A stretch of 23,121 nt of DNA, from the NCBI GenBank assembly GCA_910592205.1, contig CAJVPJ010000514.1, positions 1 through 23,121 on the forward strand. The letters are read 5' to 3'. The notes under the pieces are model-generated. The model worked only from the letters and a program-made list of their open reading frames with translations, made no database searches and was not told the origin of the DNA. Positions 1-9,693 of this stretch are shown here, in pieces (the stretch's first letter is position 1; each line of letters begins with the position of its first letter). Source of the DNA: Paraglomus occultum. Taxonomy: Eukaryota; Glomeromycota; Glomeromycetes; Paraglomerales; Paraglomeraceae. Made by a program: the position numbers and the translations under genes.

Positions 1-161
1 GAGCGAACCGTGTGTACGAATTTATAACTATGGTTGTATATGTGATTGCACATGTAAATTGTGTATATCAATTTGAATGCATATACGAGACTGGTCGGTA
101 ACGAAATGCAAATTGCGTCAAAACAATTGTTGCATGTCGTATGTTTGTGCATGTGTATATG

Positions 162-248
162 TGTGAGAGAAAGATGGGGAAAGAAAGAAAAAGAGAGGGG
201 AAAGAGAGTATAGAAAGAGAAAAAGAAAGAGAGAGAGAGAAAGAGAAT
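162..248. repeat. GA-rich purine tract
   Basis: Nearly uninterrupted A/G sequence with GAGA and GAAA runs on the plus strand. It is imperfect low-complexity sequence with no longer unit. Confidence 0.8.
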
Positions 249-400
249 ATGGAAAGACATTGTTAATTATGTCAGAGAAACAATTTAATTAACCTTGCAT
301 AATAATAATGTACAGCGCAGGAAAATTTAACATAGGCACAACCCCTGTTGAAGGTGAAAGTTATCGGAGAGAGAACGGTTAATAAACCGTAAGTTGTTAC

Positions 401-437
<37 letters not shown>
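401..437. repeat. ATT trinucleotide microsatellite
   Basis: About twelve uninterrupted TAT/ATT units lie just past the 3' end of the tRNA gene. A perfect array of this length is likely to vary in length between individuals (inference). Confidence 0.95.
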
Positions 438-465
438 TACCTGTCTGCAAAATAAAAATAGTCAA

Positions 466-537
466 AGGTCCCGCCGAGAATCGAACTCGGATTACAGGAT
501 TCAAAGTCCTGAGTGCTAACCATTACACCACGGAACC
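466..537 (-). tRNA. tRNA-Gln (anticodon UUG)
   Basis: On the minus strand a 72-nt cloverleaf can be folded. The acceptor stem pairs GGTTCCG with CGGGACC (one G-T pair) and a T discriminator base follows. The D-arm region contains GTGGTGTAATGG, the five-pair anticodon stem encloses the loop CTTTGAA with anticodon TTG, and the T arm contains GTTCGAATC. The anticodon reads CAA, hence glutamine. There is no intron. A run of five T at 454-458 (minus strand) shortly downstream fits an RNA polymerase III terminator. The internal A and B boxes are intact, so the gene is probably functional. Confidence 0.97.
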
Positions 538-869
538 ACGTTCCTATTCATCTTTTGCGTAAAGTTTTTATTATACTATAATGGCGCAGTAAATACACTT
601 GGTATTATTTACTGGTCTACAGCCATTTAACGTTTGGCTGATATCTTACTGCGTAATCTACCTGCTAATTGTATATCAACCACTTGATTGCGCTTTTTCA
701 GTCCCCCCCCAGGGTCCACCAAGTCATTCTTACCTGGTGAAGATCTTCAAGTGTAACCAATGTTGATCGTCCTGTCACAAAAGCAACAATGTGGCAGTAA
801 ATTTAAAATCCGTGCGACGTCCTAATAATACTAAGGAAAAACTTTTTTTTTTTCCTTCTGACATTAGAT

Positions 870-891
870 CCCCGATAGTCGGGGCTTTTTT
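870..891 (+). other. Perfect GC hairpin followed by six T
   Basis: CCCCGA (870-875) pairs with TCGGGG (879-884) around a TAG triloop, then C and TTTTTT (886-891). This has the shape of an intrinsic terminator and also carries an RNA polymerase III stop signal. No polymerase III gene could be recognised upstream (no B box seen), so its function is unknown. Confidence 0.5.
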
Positions 892-2055
892 CACCGTCCG
901 ACTACACCGAAACCAAGTTGATTTTCCCGAGGGCCATTAACTAACAGTAGCTCTTTGTTCACATGACTGTAGGCTCAGGTTGTTGGATTCCGAACGTTTT
1001 TTTACCTTTAGTACCCTTGAAGAGGCATGATTTGTCCCTGCAGTATTTTTAATTATGGTAGTCAAGTGTTACTTTGAACTGACATTGAACTATAAATTTG
1101 ATTTTTCCGATGCAGGCAAACAAATTAACGATCCCAGCTCCCCTCAAAAAAAAAAAAGATTCAACGTTTGTAAATGATTACGCTTGAGATATCGTTGCAT
1201 CGATGTGATTATGCGAAACCTGATGAACAGGAGAACGAACTTGAATGGCTTTGAAAAAATAAAGACAAGTCGTTTGCTATTATAATTAGTGTTTACCGAG
1301 TCTTTTTGAATTGCATATTACACAGTATACATTCGGAGATAAATTCGGAGTCAATATTTCCAAGTTCATAACGTTACCCCTATTATTTGCTTACTATATG
1401 CATGATAAATGGCTTGTCCCCATAGTCAGTATTTTGATCGCTTTCCAAAGGTGGATAAGAACAAATTTATACGTGTTCATTACGTACATCCTATATACAA
1501 TGTCTGTAACGGAACTTTTTACTTTCTCCACTCTTTTCCCCTTCTCCCTTTTACATACCCCGCCTAATAAGTCATTCGTTCTGTCAACCCCAATGTCTAT
1601 GCATGTGCATCGTGCTTCAGCTTGTGAATTCAAATGTGATTCTCTCTTTTGACTGTTCTGACGAAAACTCGGACAGTTTCAATATAATTGTTAATCTTAC
1701 TTCTTGACTATAGATGTTTCTTATCTCTTTTCTAATCGATCGATGAAAACTGCAAAAAAGGGCTTATAATAAGGAGAAGTAATAGCATTGACATACAGTT
1801 TTAGGCTTGAGTAACCAAATACCTTTGTTGTTATACACTTGTGTTCGCCCAAGGTGGATATATTAAAAATTATAGACACCTCAACAACGAATATCTCTTT
1901 AATGTCCACTCGCGTAGACAAAATGTGCTCGACAAATCCGATAAAAAGATTGACAACCCTGAATAACTGATGAGAATGATAAAACGAAAATCGATCCAAT
2001 AATCAATAACTGCCATTTGGAGTTTTTTTGCCAAGAAATCATTGTTAAAAAACTC

Positions 2056-2074
2056 GAGGGGGGTGGCGGGGCGG
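2056..2074 (+). repeat. G-rich patch
   Basis: A short plus-strand run dominated by G (GAGGGGGGTGGCGGGGCGG), with several G blocks close together. It could form a G-quadruplex. It lies about 80 bp from a C-rich array whose G-rich strand is the opposite one. Confidence 0.6.
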
Positions 2075-2142
2075 TACCACTAAAGAATATGAATATTTAT
2101 TACCCCAAATCATCTACAAAAGTCACATCCGGTTTAGATTAA

Positions 2143-2290
2143 TCCCCATTCTCATTCCCATTCCCATCCCTATTCCCATTCCCATCCCAATCCCATTCTC
2201 ATTCCCATTCTCATTCCCATTCCCATTCCCATTCCCATCCCCATCCCCATTCCCATCCCCATTCCCATTTGCTCCCATTATTCCCCATTT
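2143..2290. repeat. Degenerate CCCATT / CATTCC hexamer array
   Basis: About 150 bp of imperfect six-base units, mainly CCCATT with CCCATC and CTCATT variants. The minus strand carries repeated GGGAAT and GGGGAT blocks with quadruplex potential and reads as a Gly-Asn/Gly-Met repeat in one frame. That apparent protein is an effect of the repeat, not evidence for a gene. It is not the fungal TTAGGG telomere repeat. Confidence 0.9.
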
Positions 2291-3571
2291 CGCCGTTCTC
2301 CACCCCATTTCCCCCCGCTTCTTAAAATCTTGCAATTCGAAACATGGTCCAGATTTGCTACACTGCAGATAAATAAACTGCGCCACTACGAGTAAGAAGT
2401 CAAAACTAATATAATAATAAACCATAAACCGGTTTAATCCTTTAACGTCACAGAGAGGGGTAAGGTACCCGATTAAGTCGACAATAGGCTTTCGGATAAG
2501 CGAGAAACATTACATATATATACTTCTGTTACTTGTTATCACTTGCTGTGTTACGTTTAGGTGTTGTAGACCAAAAGTATCTTGGGTGATGGCAAGGGAT
2601 TATTTATGGCGGAGTCAGGTTCGGTGCCACAGAATAAAACTAAAACTCCATTCTTGGTAAACATAAACATTTGATTAGTAAAGATAAATAACATATTACA
2701 ACCCTGACAGTCGGACAATTTTCCTTATCTTTAATATAGTTATTATTAATCCTTATATATATTGTGTGTATATTAATATAATCTCATCTTATTAATCGCA
2801 TATACTAATATATTCTTTTGGTACTAATAATAACATCTCCACTGTATCTCTGTCGCACCGTTCACATATAATGATTAGTGTTCGCGCACCAAGGGTGCCA
2901 GTGCCGCGTGCTAATTAATTAATTAGTTGAAACGAGAAACAAGAGCTTATATGAGACAACACAAATCACCCCCCATCTCGTATCAACCGTCCTCGCTCCT
3001 TTTAGGTTCTTCTGCCCCTATCTCTTGTTTTAGCATTAGAACATATCCTTTTTCCGTTCTTCCGTCTCTGTCTTCGCTTTTCACTCGTGCTTGTCACGAA
3101 TTCGTCATATGTTTCTGGATTCAGAAATGGTATTCATTGGCAAGCGAGAAAAGCATCCCACCATCTTTTCATATTATCACGTGATACAATCTAATAATAA
3201 TGCATGTGAATTTAAACATTATTATTGTTAATATTACAGGGGCTGCGTCTATCTATAGCCACTTTTGAACGTTAATCACGTGATAGAGCAATCAATTTTT
3301 TGCCTATTTATAATCGTACACCAAACACTAGCAACTAAGCGTAACTACATCAACAAACACTTTGCGGTTGCCAAGATTTGCCATTACAAAAGAAAAAGGA
3401 AAAATAATAAAATTACATAAAATGTCCTTATCAAATGTCACCCCATTCAATGTCTAATCATAATCAATTGGAAGATAATATAGAGATCCAACGCATCTAA
3501 ATAATCCTTATTTTATAGGCTTGATGACCTAACCGGTATAAAACATTGTCCATTACGTACAAATTGTCCGA

Positions 3572-6157
3572 CTATTTCCAAGGCTGAACAACAGCCAAAA
3601 CAATACCAGCAGCAATTACCAGAGTTAGAACAATTAGGAAAAAAATCGTCAGCTTTTTCTGGTTAGAAGAACCGTAGAAATCGGTTAGATTCAACATCTC
3701 ATATTTACATCATCGTAGTTATCCCCCGAATATACCTCATTTATAAACTCACCCGCCTAACCTTATCAGCAGCCGACAACGGCCCGGGTACTCTATCGGT
3801 TGTCATTGACGCTTCAATCTGTAGAATTGAACGATCATCGGGTGTAGGAACCGGAGTATCTTTCTCAATCACCAAGGTTTGCATTTCTAACAATAGTTTG
3901 TTTAGCTCCTAAAAGTGGGGGAGTGGGGTCAAAAAAAAAATAAAGATTAGAAGATTAGAAGATGCACAGAACGAAAGATTTTCGTCACTTGAGCCCGTTT
4001 AGAAAGTTGACATGATGTGGCTTTGCGAACATATGATAATCTACTATAAGCAATACAAAGAATCGAGTAGGATTGATATGTGTCAATCGGAATGATTAAA
4101 CGGATTTATGAAGAACGATATATATATATATATGTATTGCGGGGAGAAGTCTTTCACTATACAGAAAGACAAATAAGGGAACGAACGATCGATTAAGGTA
4201 AAGGTATGACGATGAGATCGATAATAACATGTTTCAGATAACGATTACTATAATAATAAGAAAAGGCCAATAGGAATAAATCAAGATGCATAGTATATAT
4301 TATTCTCTTCTTTGCATTATTCATACATTGATAGACTTTCCAATGCTCGCTATATCCCTCTGCCGATCCATTATTATCGTGCTTCGGCCCTGATTGGATC
4401 CGTTGATAGAAAGAATCTAAAGTTTGAGGATGTAAGAGACATGATTTCATCGAATTCTTGAATTTTGACCCGTATCTTCCCGTACCTGAGATGCATACCC
4501 CTGTCTGGTATCAGCATCGAGAACTTGAGAAACTTCGTCTTCTGTTGCATCAGGCTTAGCTAAAAAGCAGAAAGGTGAAGGGTGTGAGAAGATAAAGAAC
4601 GGATAACACGCAAGTCAAACGCAATTGGTGCGCAGAAACGAACGCCATGCAGATTTCCAAAAAGAAATTCTACATTGATTTTAGAGTGTTCCAACTTGGA
4701 AAAATGGTATATTCGGATCAATATTATCTAATAGAATAACTGTAACAAACTCGGGGACACTAATACCAAACTTGTAAATCACCATAAACAATGTAAATAC
4801 ACGTCCAAACATAATTGTCCGTTATCCCGCCCACCATCGCCTTGATCTTTTATTACTTACCCGAATAAAGCAATCGTGTAATAGAATTCTTATACTTGGT
4901 TTGGTTTTCTATTTGTAACTGCCGATATTCCGACATCGTATCCATAAATTGCTTCACCAATGCTGCGTACTATTATTTTTTTAGACATATTTGCAATGAT
5001 TAGCAATGAGAAAAAGCGCAGCGGTACACAGACCACACGCGAAACGCGCATTGCGATTGGTGATTAACGTGCTTACAATCCTGTTACACCCAGACACATG
5101 ATATATCATCGTAGCACTTTGATATTAATAACACCCTTACACTAATCTTAATATATATTTAGCCATGATATATATATATTTTTTTTTCAATCTGTCATTC
5201 TTTACTCTGTTCGAGTACAATTTTCAAAATCTCCCAACACCTATTGATCATCTCTCATTGCAGAAATTGTACCTGAGCGACCCGCATTTGCGTCTGATCT
5301 TGTCCAGGAGAGAAAGACTTGCTACTAAACTCCATGACTGTAATATTGGATTCATGAATCGAGCGAGTTGAGAGAAAAAAAAAAGAGAGAGAGAAAGAGA
5401 GAAAGAAAAAGTTCAGATTCGTAATTATAGAATATCGTCCTAATAATGACAGCCCTGTTGGATCTAGACTTACGCTTTAGCTTCTGACCCACTTGAAGAC
5501 TAATACGACTGGTCTCCGAGACGAACAAGCCAAGCTGTCGCGACATTCCTATGGATAATCAATCGTACCATGCTTCCGTTACAAAAACTAGTCCATATGG
5601 GATCTTGCATACATGGTGAGTAGTAAAATAAAACTCAACTCATGCTCTCGTCCTCTGTGATATTGTCTATTGTTCTTCGATATAAATCTGCGATGGCCAA
5701 CATGTTGTCTCTTATTGCGCGAATCATATCCCGTATCGAATTAACCTTGGAAAATCAAGAAAATCATGAATGAATAGAAGTCGTCGTTTTGGTGAGAATG
5801 CATCTTTAAGTTTCTCGTTTCTCGTTTCTCGTTTCTCGTTCTCCTTTTCCGTCGTGTTTTTTATTATCACACCAACAAACTAACCTCTTTAAAGAATCCT
5901 CCCAAGCTCATACTCGCCCTTGCGTTTGTATTAGCACTCCCTTCAGCCAGAGGACCAGCCTCGAGATCATACATTTCAATATTCACTTCTTCTGTTTCAG
6001 TTTGTCGTGTTCTTGATGAGGTTGACTGGTAGTTAACGACATCTGCGTGAGCAAGTCTACGTGAATAAACGCATTTTCACATAGACTCACTGTGTGTTTG
6101 TTTATAATCTATCAAATCCAACATCCAACGAATAACCCTTACTTGTGACTCTGTCAT
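3572..6157 (-). CDS. Syntaxin (Qa-SNARE, Sso1/syntaxin-1 family) with an atypical SNARE motif
   Basis: Ten exons join in phase: 6091-6157, 5885-6042, 5640-5745, 5474-5548, 5273-5337, 4861-4969, 4486-4559, 4327-4416, 3753-3908 and 3572-3658, giving 328 residues. Family proteins drive vesicle fusion at the plasma membrane with SNAP-25- and VAMP-type partners. Visible support: the Habc start (FFKEVNSIRDMI), the MRVAQ-YAALVKQFM junction, KPDATEDEV, DRQRDIASIGKSIN-ELNKLLLEM, and a C-terminal membrane anchor (about residues 304-325) just before the stop. The second half of the SNARE helix is odd: the residue aligned with the central glutamine is Lys264, and a proline-rich segment follows. The donor of exon 3 (GTTGAG) is weak, and the first exon is the least certain; Met at 6157 is the first in frame and a second Met lies 11 codons on. 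It could be a diverged or non-fusogenic paralogue. Confidence 0.85.
3909..4326 (-). other. Unusually long intron 8 of the syntaxin gene
   Basis: This 418-nt intron lies inside the SNARE motif, directly before the atypical exon 9. It contains a short TA repeat near 4119-4134. I searched it for an alternative SNARE exon in phase and saw none. Confidence 0.6.
5811..5840. repeat. TTTCTCG heptamer tandem repeat
   Basis: About four copies of a seven-base unit inside intron 2 of the syntaxin gene. It is pyrimidine-rich on the plus strand. No coding effect is expected. Confidence 0.9.
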
Positions 6158-6974
6158 ACGTGTCAGACTGGAAGTTAGTTTTCTAGTGTGAAAAGATATT
6201 GAGTGACCAATACAGAGTGCCTTTTTTTTTTTTCTAAAGGGAATATCCACAAATCTTGAGGGTATTTGGATATGAGAGTGGAGTCAAGTAGGTAACAAAG
6301 CAATCAATCTCAGTTTTCGATAAAAAATTTTTCCACACGTTCCTCTCGAGAACCTGCAAATTGCTGTCGTGTCTGTAACAGGTTCTCTGTATCATTGTTC
6401 ACAACTTAACATTTGTTTGCCCCGATTGATTGTACTACACTGAACATGCATAAACTATCTCTTGACTAGTCCATAAAATTGCTGCTTTTTTCTCTCGTGA
6501 AAAAAGGATCAATCTTTTTTTTACTGAATTTTACAATCTCAATAGCAGAGATCTGCAAGATGCATCAAGTGACGATGATCGCGGAAAATGAAATCATGAA
6601 AACGATGTTTACTGAGAATGTTTGGGACGTGGCAAAACAGAATGGGCAAAATTTTGGCTGCTATAGAACCATTTTCATCCCTCTTCAGAACCAAAAAAGG
6701 TTTAGCTCGATTCCTAATTTTTTTTATTAACGACTTTGCATCTGCGTTTGCATCTCTTGCTTTCGTATCTACTCTGTTCTTACAAAGATCGAACTTTGAA
6801 CATGTATAACTGATTTAAAAAAGAGAAGCTTTTATTTATATCTCAGAGTACGAGAGAGGGGAGGGGGGATTAGTCAAACTAACTAACGAGATAATCAGCG
6901 TGGAAACTTTTGCTTTAAAAATTTAACTGGAAAATCGCTCAACATCTCGCTCTCATATAGTGAGGGGGGAGGGG
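6158..6974. other. Spacer between the RBR gene 3' end and the syntaxin 5' end
   Basis: It should contain the RBR 3' untranslated region on its right and the syntaxin promoter on its left. Open frames at 6479-6730 (+) and 6618-6809 (+), and a minus-strand frame of about 90 codons without an early ATG, overlap one another and match nothing I recognise. Part of the apparent coding bias comes from a small GCAAAT/GCATCT repeat near 6738-6760. Confidence 0.55.
6831..6836 (-). promoter_or_regulatory. Candidate poly(A) signal of the RBR gene
   Basis: Minus-strand AATAAA about 140 nt after the RBR stop codon, a usual distance for a 3' end. Confidence 0.5.
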
Positions 6975-8132
6975 TCAAGCATAATACTTGCAAGAAGTAG
7001 AATGCTCCTTATTCCCGTTCTTGCGAATTGCATTATAATCGGCTGAGCATCTAACCGGTATACAAAGACGTATTAGCTATACGAATCATCTCGCGCCAAA
7101 CCAATATTTATCCATACACGACAATGCATTTCAACTTACAGCCAACAAAATTCGTATCTGCATTTTGGGACTCGGCACGTCTATAAAGTCACGGTAAGCA
7201 TAAATGCATAGTAACATCTCGATTAACATCTTTTTTTTCCCCCACTCCTCATCTATGTCTTTCTTGTCCCATTTAGACAATAGTAGACTCGTAAAACACC
7301 AACCATATGATCGCATCCGCCATTCTTTTCAATATGAACGCCACATTTAGGGCAGCTCTTGGTCCCCCGTTGTAAATAATCCTCTGTTGCCTTTTCAGCC
7401 GCCTTTCTGGCCTCTTCGTAAGCGTCACACGTCATTCCATCATGCCACGGAATTTCGTGTGTATAACATGATTTGGCACCACAAGCATTACATGTCATGA
7501 TGGGTGCCTCATCTAACAAGGTCCAAGGCATACGGTTTAGCGGAAAGGAAAAGTCTTTTGCGCAAATTACGTAGAATACCTCTCTCAAAGTGAATCTGTC
7601 CCGCCCCGCATTTGGAATTCTTGCACCAGCGAAAGTCAGGAAAACTTTGAAGAGTCTGATTTAGAGACAATGTGTCGTATCTGCCATGTCGAAATGATTA
7701 ATTATATTACTTTATCTGGTTTGTCTTAATAAATTTATTGAATCGAAATTATGCTTTTCTATTGGTTGGCTTTTTGTATATCTTTTTCCCTTTCGCTTTA
7801 ACGCTGGGTTCAAGTACATCCTCTAGGCTAACCGCGAATCAATCACATGTACATTAAACACTCATGTAATGATAGATATCGTATGCATACCGCTCAAAAA
7901 CAGCTTTGATGGTGAGCTTCTTTACATCTTGATGGCCCAATGTATTGCTGCATCCTGCAGTTGGGCATTGAATTTGTAATAACCCCTTCCGTTCTAACTC
8001 TGTCTGGACGTGGGTGTTGACACACGTCTTACAGACAGTATTCTCATGGGTACATTTCTTGGTTATCTTCAAGAAACTAGACGTATTGCGCTCCTCACAA
8101 CAAATAGCACATGCTTTATTTGCAGAACTCAT
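6975..8132 (-). CDS. Compact RBR-type E3 ubiquitin ligase (RING1-IBR-RING2)
   Basis: Five exons join in phase: 7891-8132, 7580-7680, 7304-7512, 7140-7180 and 6975-7050, giving 222 residues. RBR ligases pass ubiquitin from an E2 to a RING2 cysteine and then to a substrate. RING1 starts at Cys8-x2-Cys11 and continues through the KCTHENTVCKTC region. The IBR includes WCKNSKCGAG and MTCNACGAKSCYTHEIPWH. RING2 shows Cys168-x2-Cys171, then EKNGGCDHMTC, then KCRYEFCWLC and a final H-x3-C. Cys181 in NGGC sits where parkin- and HOIP-type ligases have the catalytic cysteine, so the enzyme looks competent. The protein is almost nothing but the three zinc modules: no UBA, UBL or membrane segment is visible, so partners and targets cannot be inferred. 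The start is the first Met, seven residues before RING1. Confidence 0.9.
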
Positions 8133-8823
8133 GGTCTCTGAACCTCAAATTAGGGATGGAAGGTTGAGCTGATAGTGTGGGACATTTTCGTTTAATATTA
8201 GAGTTCGACAATGGCAAGCATGTCACACGCCACACACTAATACTAAGTATGTAAGTTACCCCTATATAACCACCAAATTTAACGAAAAAAGGAAATTGTA
8301 ATTCCCAATATTAATGATAATAAAGTCCAGAAGTTGACGATAGCGAGACTATCATTTATTCGCCAGCACGCAAACCTGATTGAAAAATTAATGTTAATTG
8401 CTTCTTATCGGCGGAAGAAAATGGAATGAAACTTTGGGCATGTTTCAAACTTTATTACATTAATCAATCATGTCAACCAACTGGTAGTAAACCTGATAGT
8501 TTATCAACATAATACCATGGTATGATTTGTTGATTTGTAATATCCTCAAAACACCATGAGCATCTACTGAACAGACACTCATTTTACACATTAAACTCCC
8601 TAGTATCAGACTAATGCATTCAGACTGCCAGCAGTGAGGTTCCTGTCTGCATGTGAGTGATGTACAATCCAGACCCAAGTCTTTCATTTACAAGGAATAT
8701 TCTGAGATCATTTATTAATATCTTCATCAATAATGTTATCAATAAAGACTGCTTCATCATCATTATCATCAAGATGTAAATGCTCTTCAGCATTTATCAG
8801 AGCTAACGCATACCCATGTGATC
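8133..8823. other. Region upstream of the RBR gene, no supported gene
   Basis: It includes the RBR promoter side. A 75-codon minus frame at 8460-8687 and an acidic minus frame ending at a stop near 8709-8711 read like protein but lack a start, a domain or a linked exon. The acidic stretch (AEEHLHLDDNDDEAVF and on to DEDINK, then stop) could be a last exon after a TTAG acceptor near 8799. No matching upstream exon was found. Confidence 0.45.
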
Positions 8824-9693
8824 ATGGCAAGTATAGTACAAGGTAAGAAATTGTTCGATTTTGTGTCAAAGCAAATAGACGCATAGCAGGAGTAGCAAGT
8901 ACGTAATGTAAAAATGTTGGCATAAAATGACTCACGCTGTATATATTAATCTTACTTTAAGATTTATTCGCAGGCATTAACGTTCGCAAGCGACGCGATT
9001 CACTAATACTCGCATCAGTGATATCAATGTGAATCATTTTACTATTTCCGTATATTCGTAAAAGCAATTTTACATCTAGAATGGAATAGACAAAGGTTCT
9101 CATCATTTATAAGGGTGGAGCAGTTAATGTCTTTACTATGATCTTTGTATTTGACATTTACTTTCATCCCGTACGCTTAATTTCGCATGGGACGATGTAA
9201 CACCTCTCACACTTTAACACGAGACATTGGTTCTAATTGTCTTCTCTTTAAGAGGAAAATATCATTAGTAGATTCATTTGCATAGTCAATCGCGGATCTA
9301 CTGTAATTTTAAAAAATTTACATTTGAGTGAGCAATACTTGTTTTGAATTATACAGTATTACTAATAATTGATAGGAGCATTTTTTAAGAAAATAATCTT
9401 TTCTCATATGTAAAAATAAAAACGGAATTAGAATTTGAAATATAATATAATACATTCAAAATACAGTACGTGAGCGTTTTCCTTCGACCTGCAGTCTTGA
9501 ACTCAATTCTAAGTTTCCCCTCTGCCACCGTCTCTCTCTATCGTATCAAATTGCTGACTCTCATATCTTGCAGACCGTGTCGCAATTCCGTGACAAGATA
9601 CGGAATAATTATAGCATCAGACGACAAAAACTAGGAAATTTCGAACTAGCTGGTATTGCTCCAGTTCCACCCTTTAGTACACTCGATTGTTAA
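8824..9693 (+). CDS. Possible three-exon orphan gene, 60 residues
   Basis: An ATG exon (8824-8842) ends at a strong GTAAGA donor. An exon at 8974-9017 follows a TTTATTCGCAG acceptor, and a last exon at 9574-9693 follows a pyrimidine-rich ATATCTTGCAG acceptor and ends in TAA. The phases agree (1, then 0) and the protein is basic, beginning MASIVQGINVRKRRD and containing SQFRDKIRNNYSIRRQKLG, with a Pro/Ala-rich end (AGIAPVPPF). I recognise no family. The second intron (556 nt) is long for this genome and carries repeat copy A. The donor of exon 2 (GTGATA) is only fair. The alternative is that these are unrelated relic exons. Confidence rests on splice phase and open length only. Confidence 0.33.
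9223..9556. repeat. Diverged repeat, copy A
   Basis: Shares several ordered blocks with 11759-11950: TTGG-TCTAATTGTCTTC, TTTAAAAA-TTTACATTTGAG-GAG, and a core at about 9490-9556 with CTGCAGTC, CTCTGCCAC and GTCTCTCTC. In the core about 55 of 70 bases agree by eye. Spacing between blocks differs, so the copies are old. On the minus strand the core reads RETVAEGKLRIEFKTA after an in-frame TAG, matching the open frame of copy B. Confidence 0.6.

Larger units (their letters stand above)
1..465. other. Intergenic DNA left of the tRNA, simple-sequence rich
   Basis: No coding exon or RNA gene is supported here. The stretch holds a purine-rich GA tract (about 162-248) and an ATT microsatellite (401-437). 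The left edge may belong to a gene outside the window, but no splice site with a plausible reading frame was seen. Confidence 0.6.
538..3571. other. About 3 kb without a supported protein gene
   Basis: AT-rich sequence between the tRNA and the syntaxin 3' end. Open frames at 1311-1652 (+), 1721-1999 (-), 2123-2425 (-) and 2927-3184 (+) have no recognisable domain or conserved splice pattern, and one simply reads through a repeat. Notable non-coding items are a C8 run at 704-711, a hairpin with a T run at 870-891, a G-rich patch at 2056-2074 and the CCCATT-type array at 2143-2290. The 3' untranslated part of the syntaxin gene must lie at the right end. Confidence 0.55.

Noticed and set aside
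738-749. 12-bp palindrome TGAAGATCTTCA
   Set aside because: Single perfect palindromes of this length are expected by chance in such a window. No second copy or context.
566-1000. Minus-strand mini-gene starting MSEGKKKSFSL with a possible exon ending at CACCAG/GTAAGA (about 731)
   Set aside because: A 60-nt intron and a strong donor can be drawn, but the chain gives only about 30 residues, depends on a poly-A tract and has alternative phases. No family or second support.
1311-1652. 113-codon plus frame
   Set aside because: No domain, hydrophobic AT-rich composition, and an overlapping open frame on the other strand. Most simply chance.
2123-2425. Gly-Asn/Gly-Met repeat protein on the minus strand
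   Set aside because: Open only because the CCCATT-type array has a six-base unit. The flanks do not read like protein.
6479-6809. Overlapping plus frames and a minus frame of about 90 codons between the RBR and syntaxin genes
   Set aside because: Neither strand shows a domain, a start with good context or a linked exon. Position fits an untranslated region and a promoter.
7304-7580. Continuous minus reading frame through the RBR exon 2/3 intron
   Set aside because: Splicing at 7580/7512 restores the IBR alignment in phase; the read-through adds unrelated residues between two halves of the domain.
9480-9573. Repeat copies as long terminal repeats of a retrotransposon
   Set aside because: No reverse transcriptase, integrase, primer-binding site or TG...CA ends between or at the copies, and the block spacing differs.
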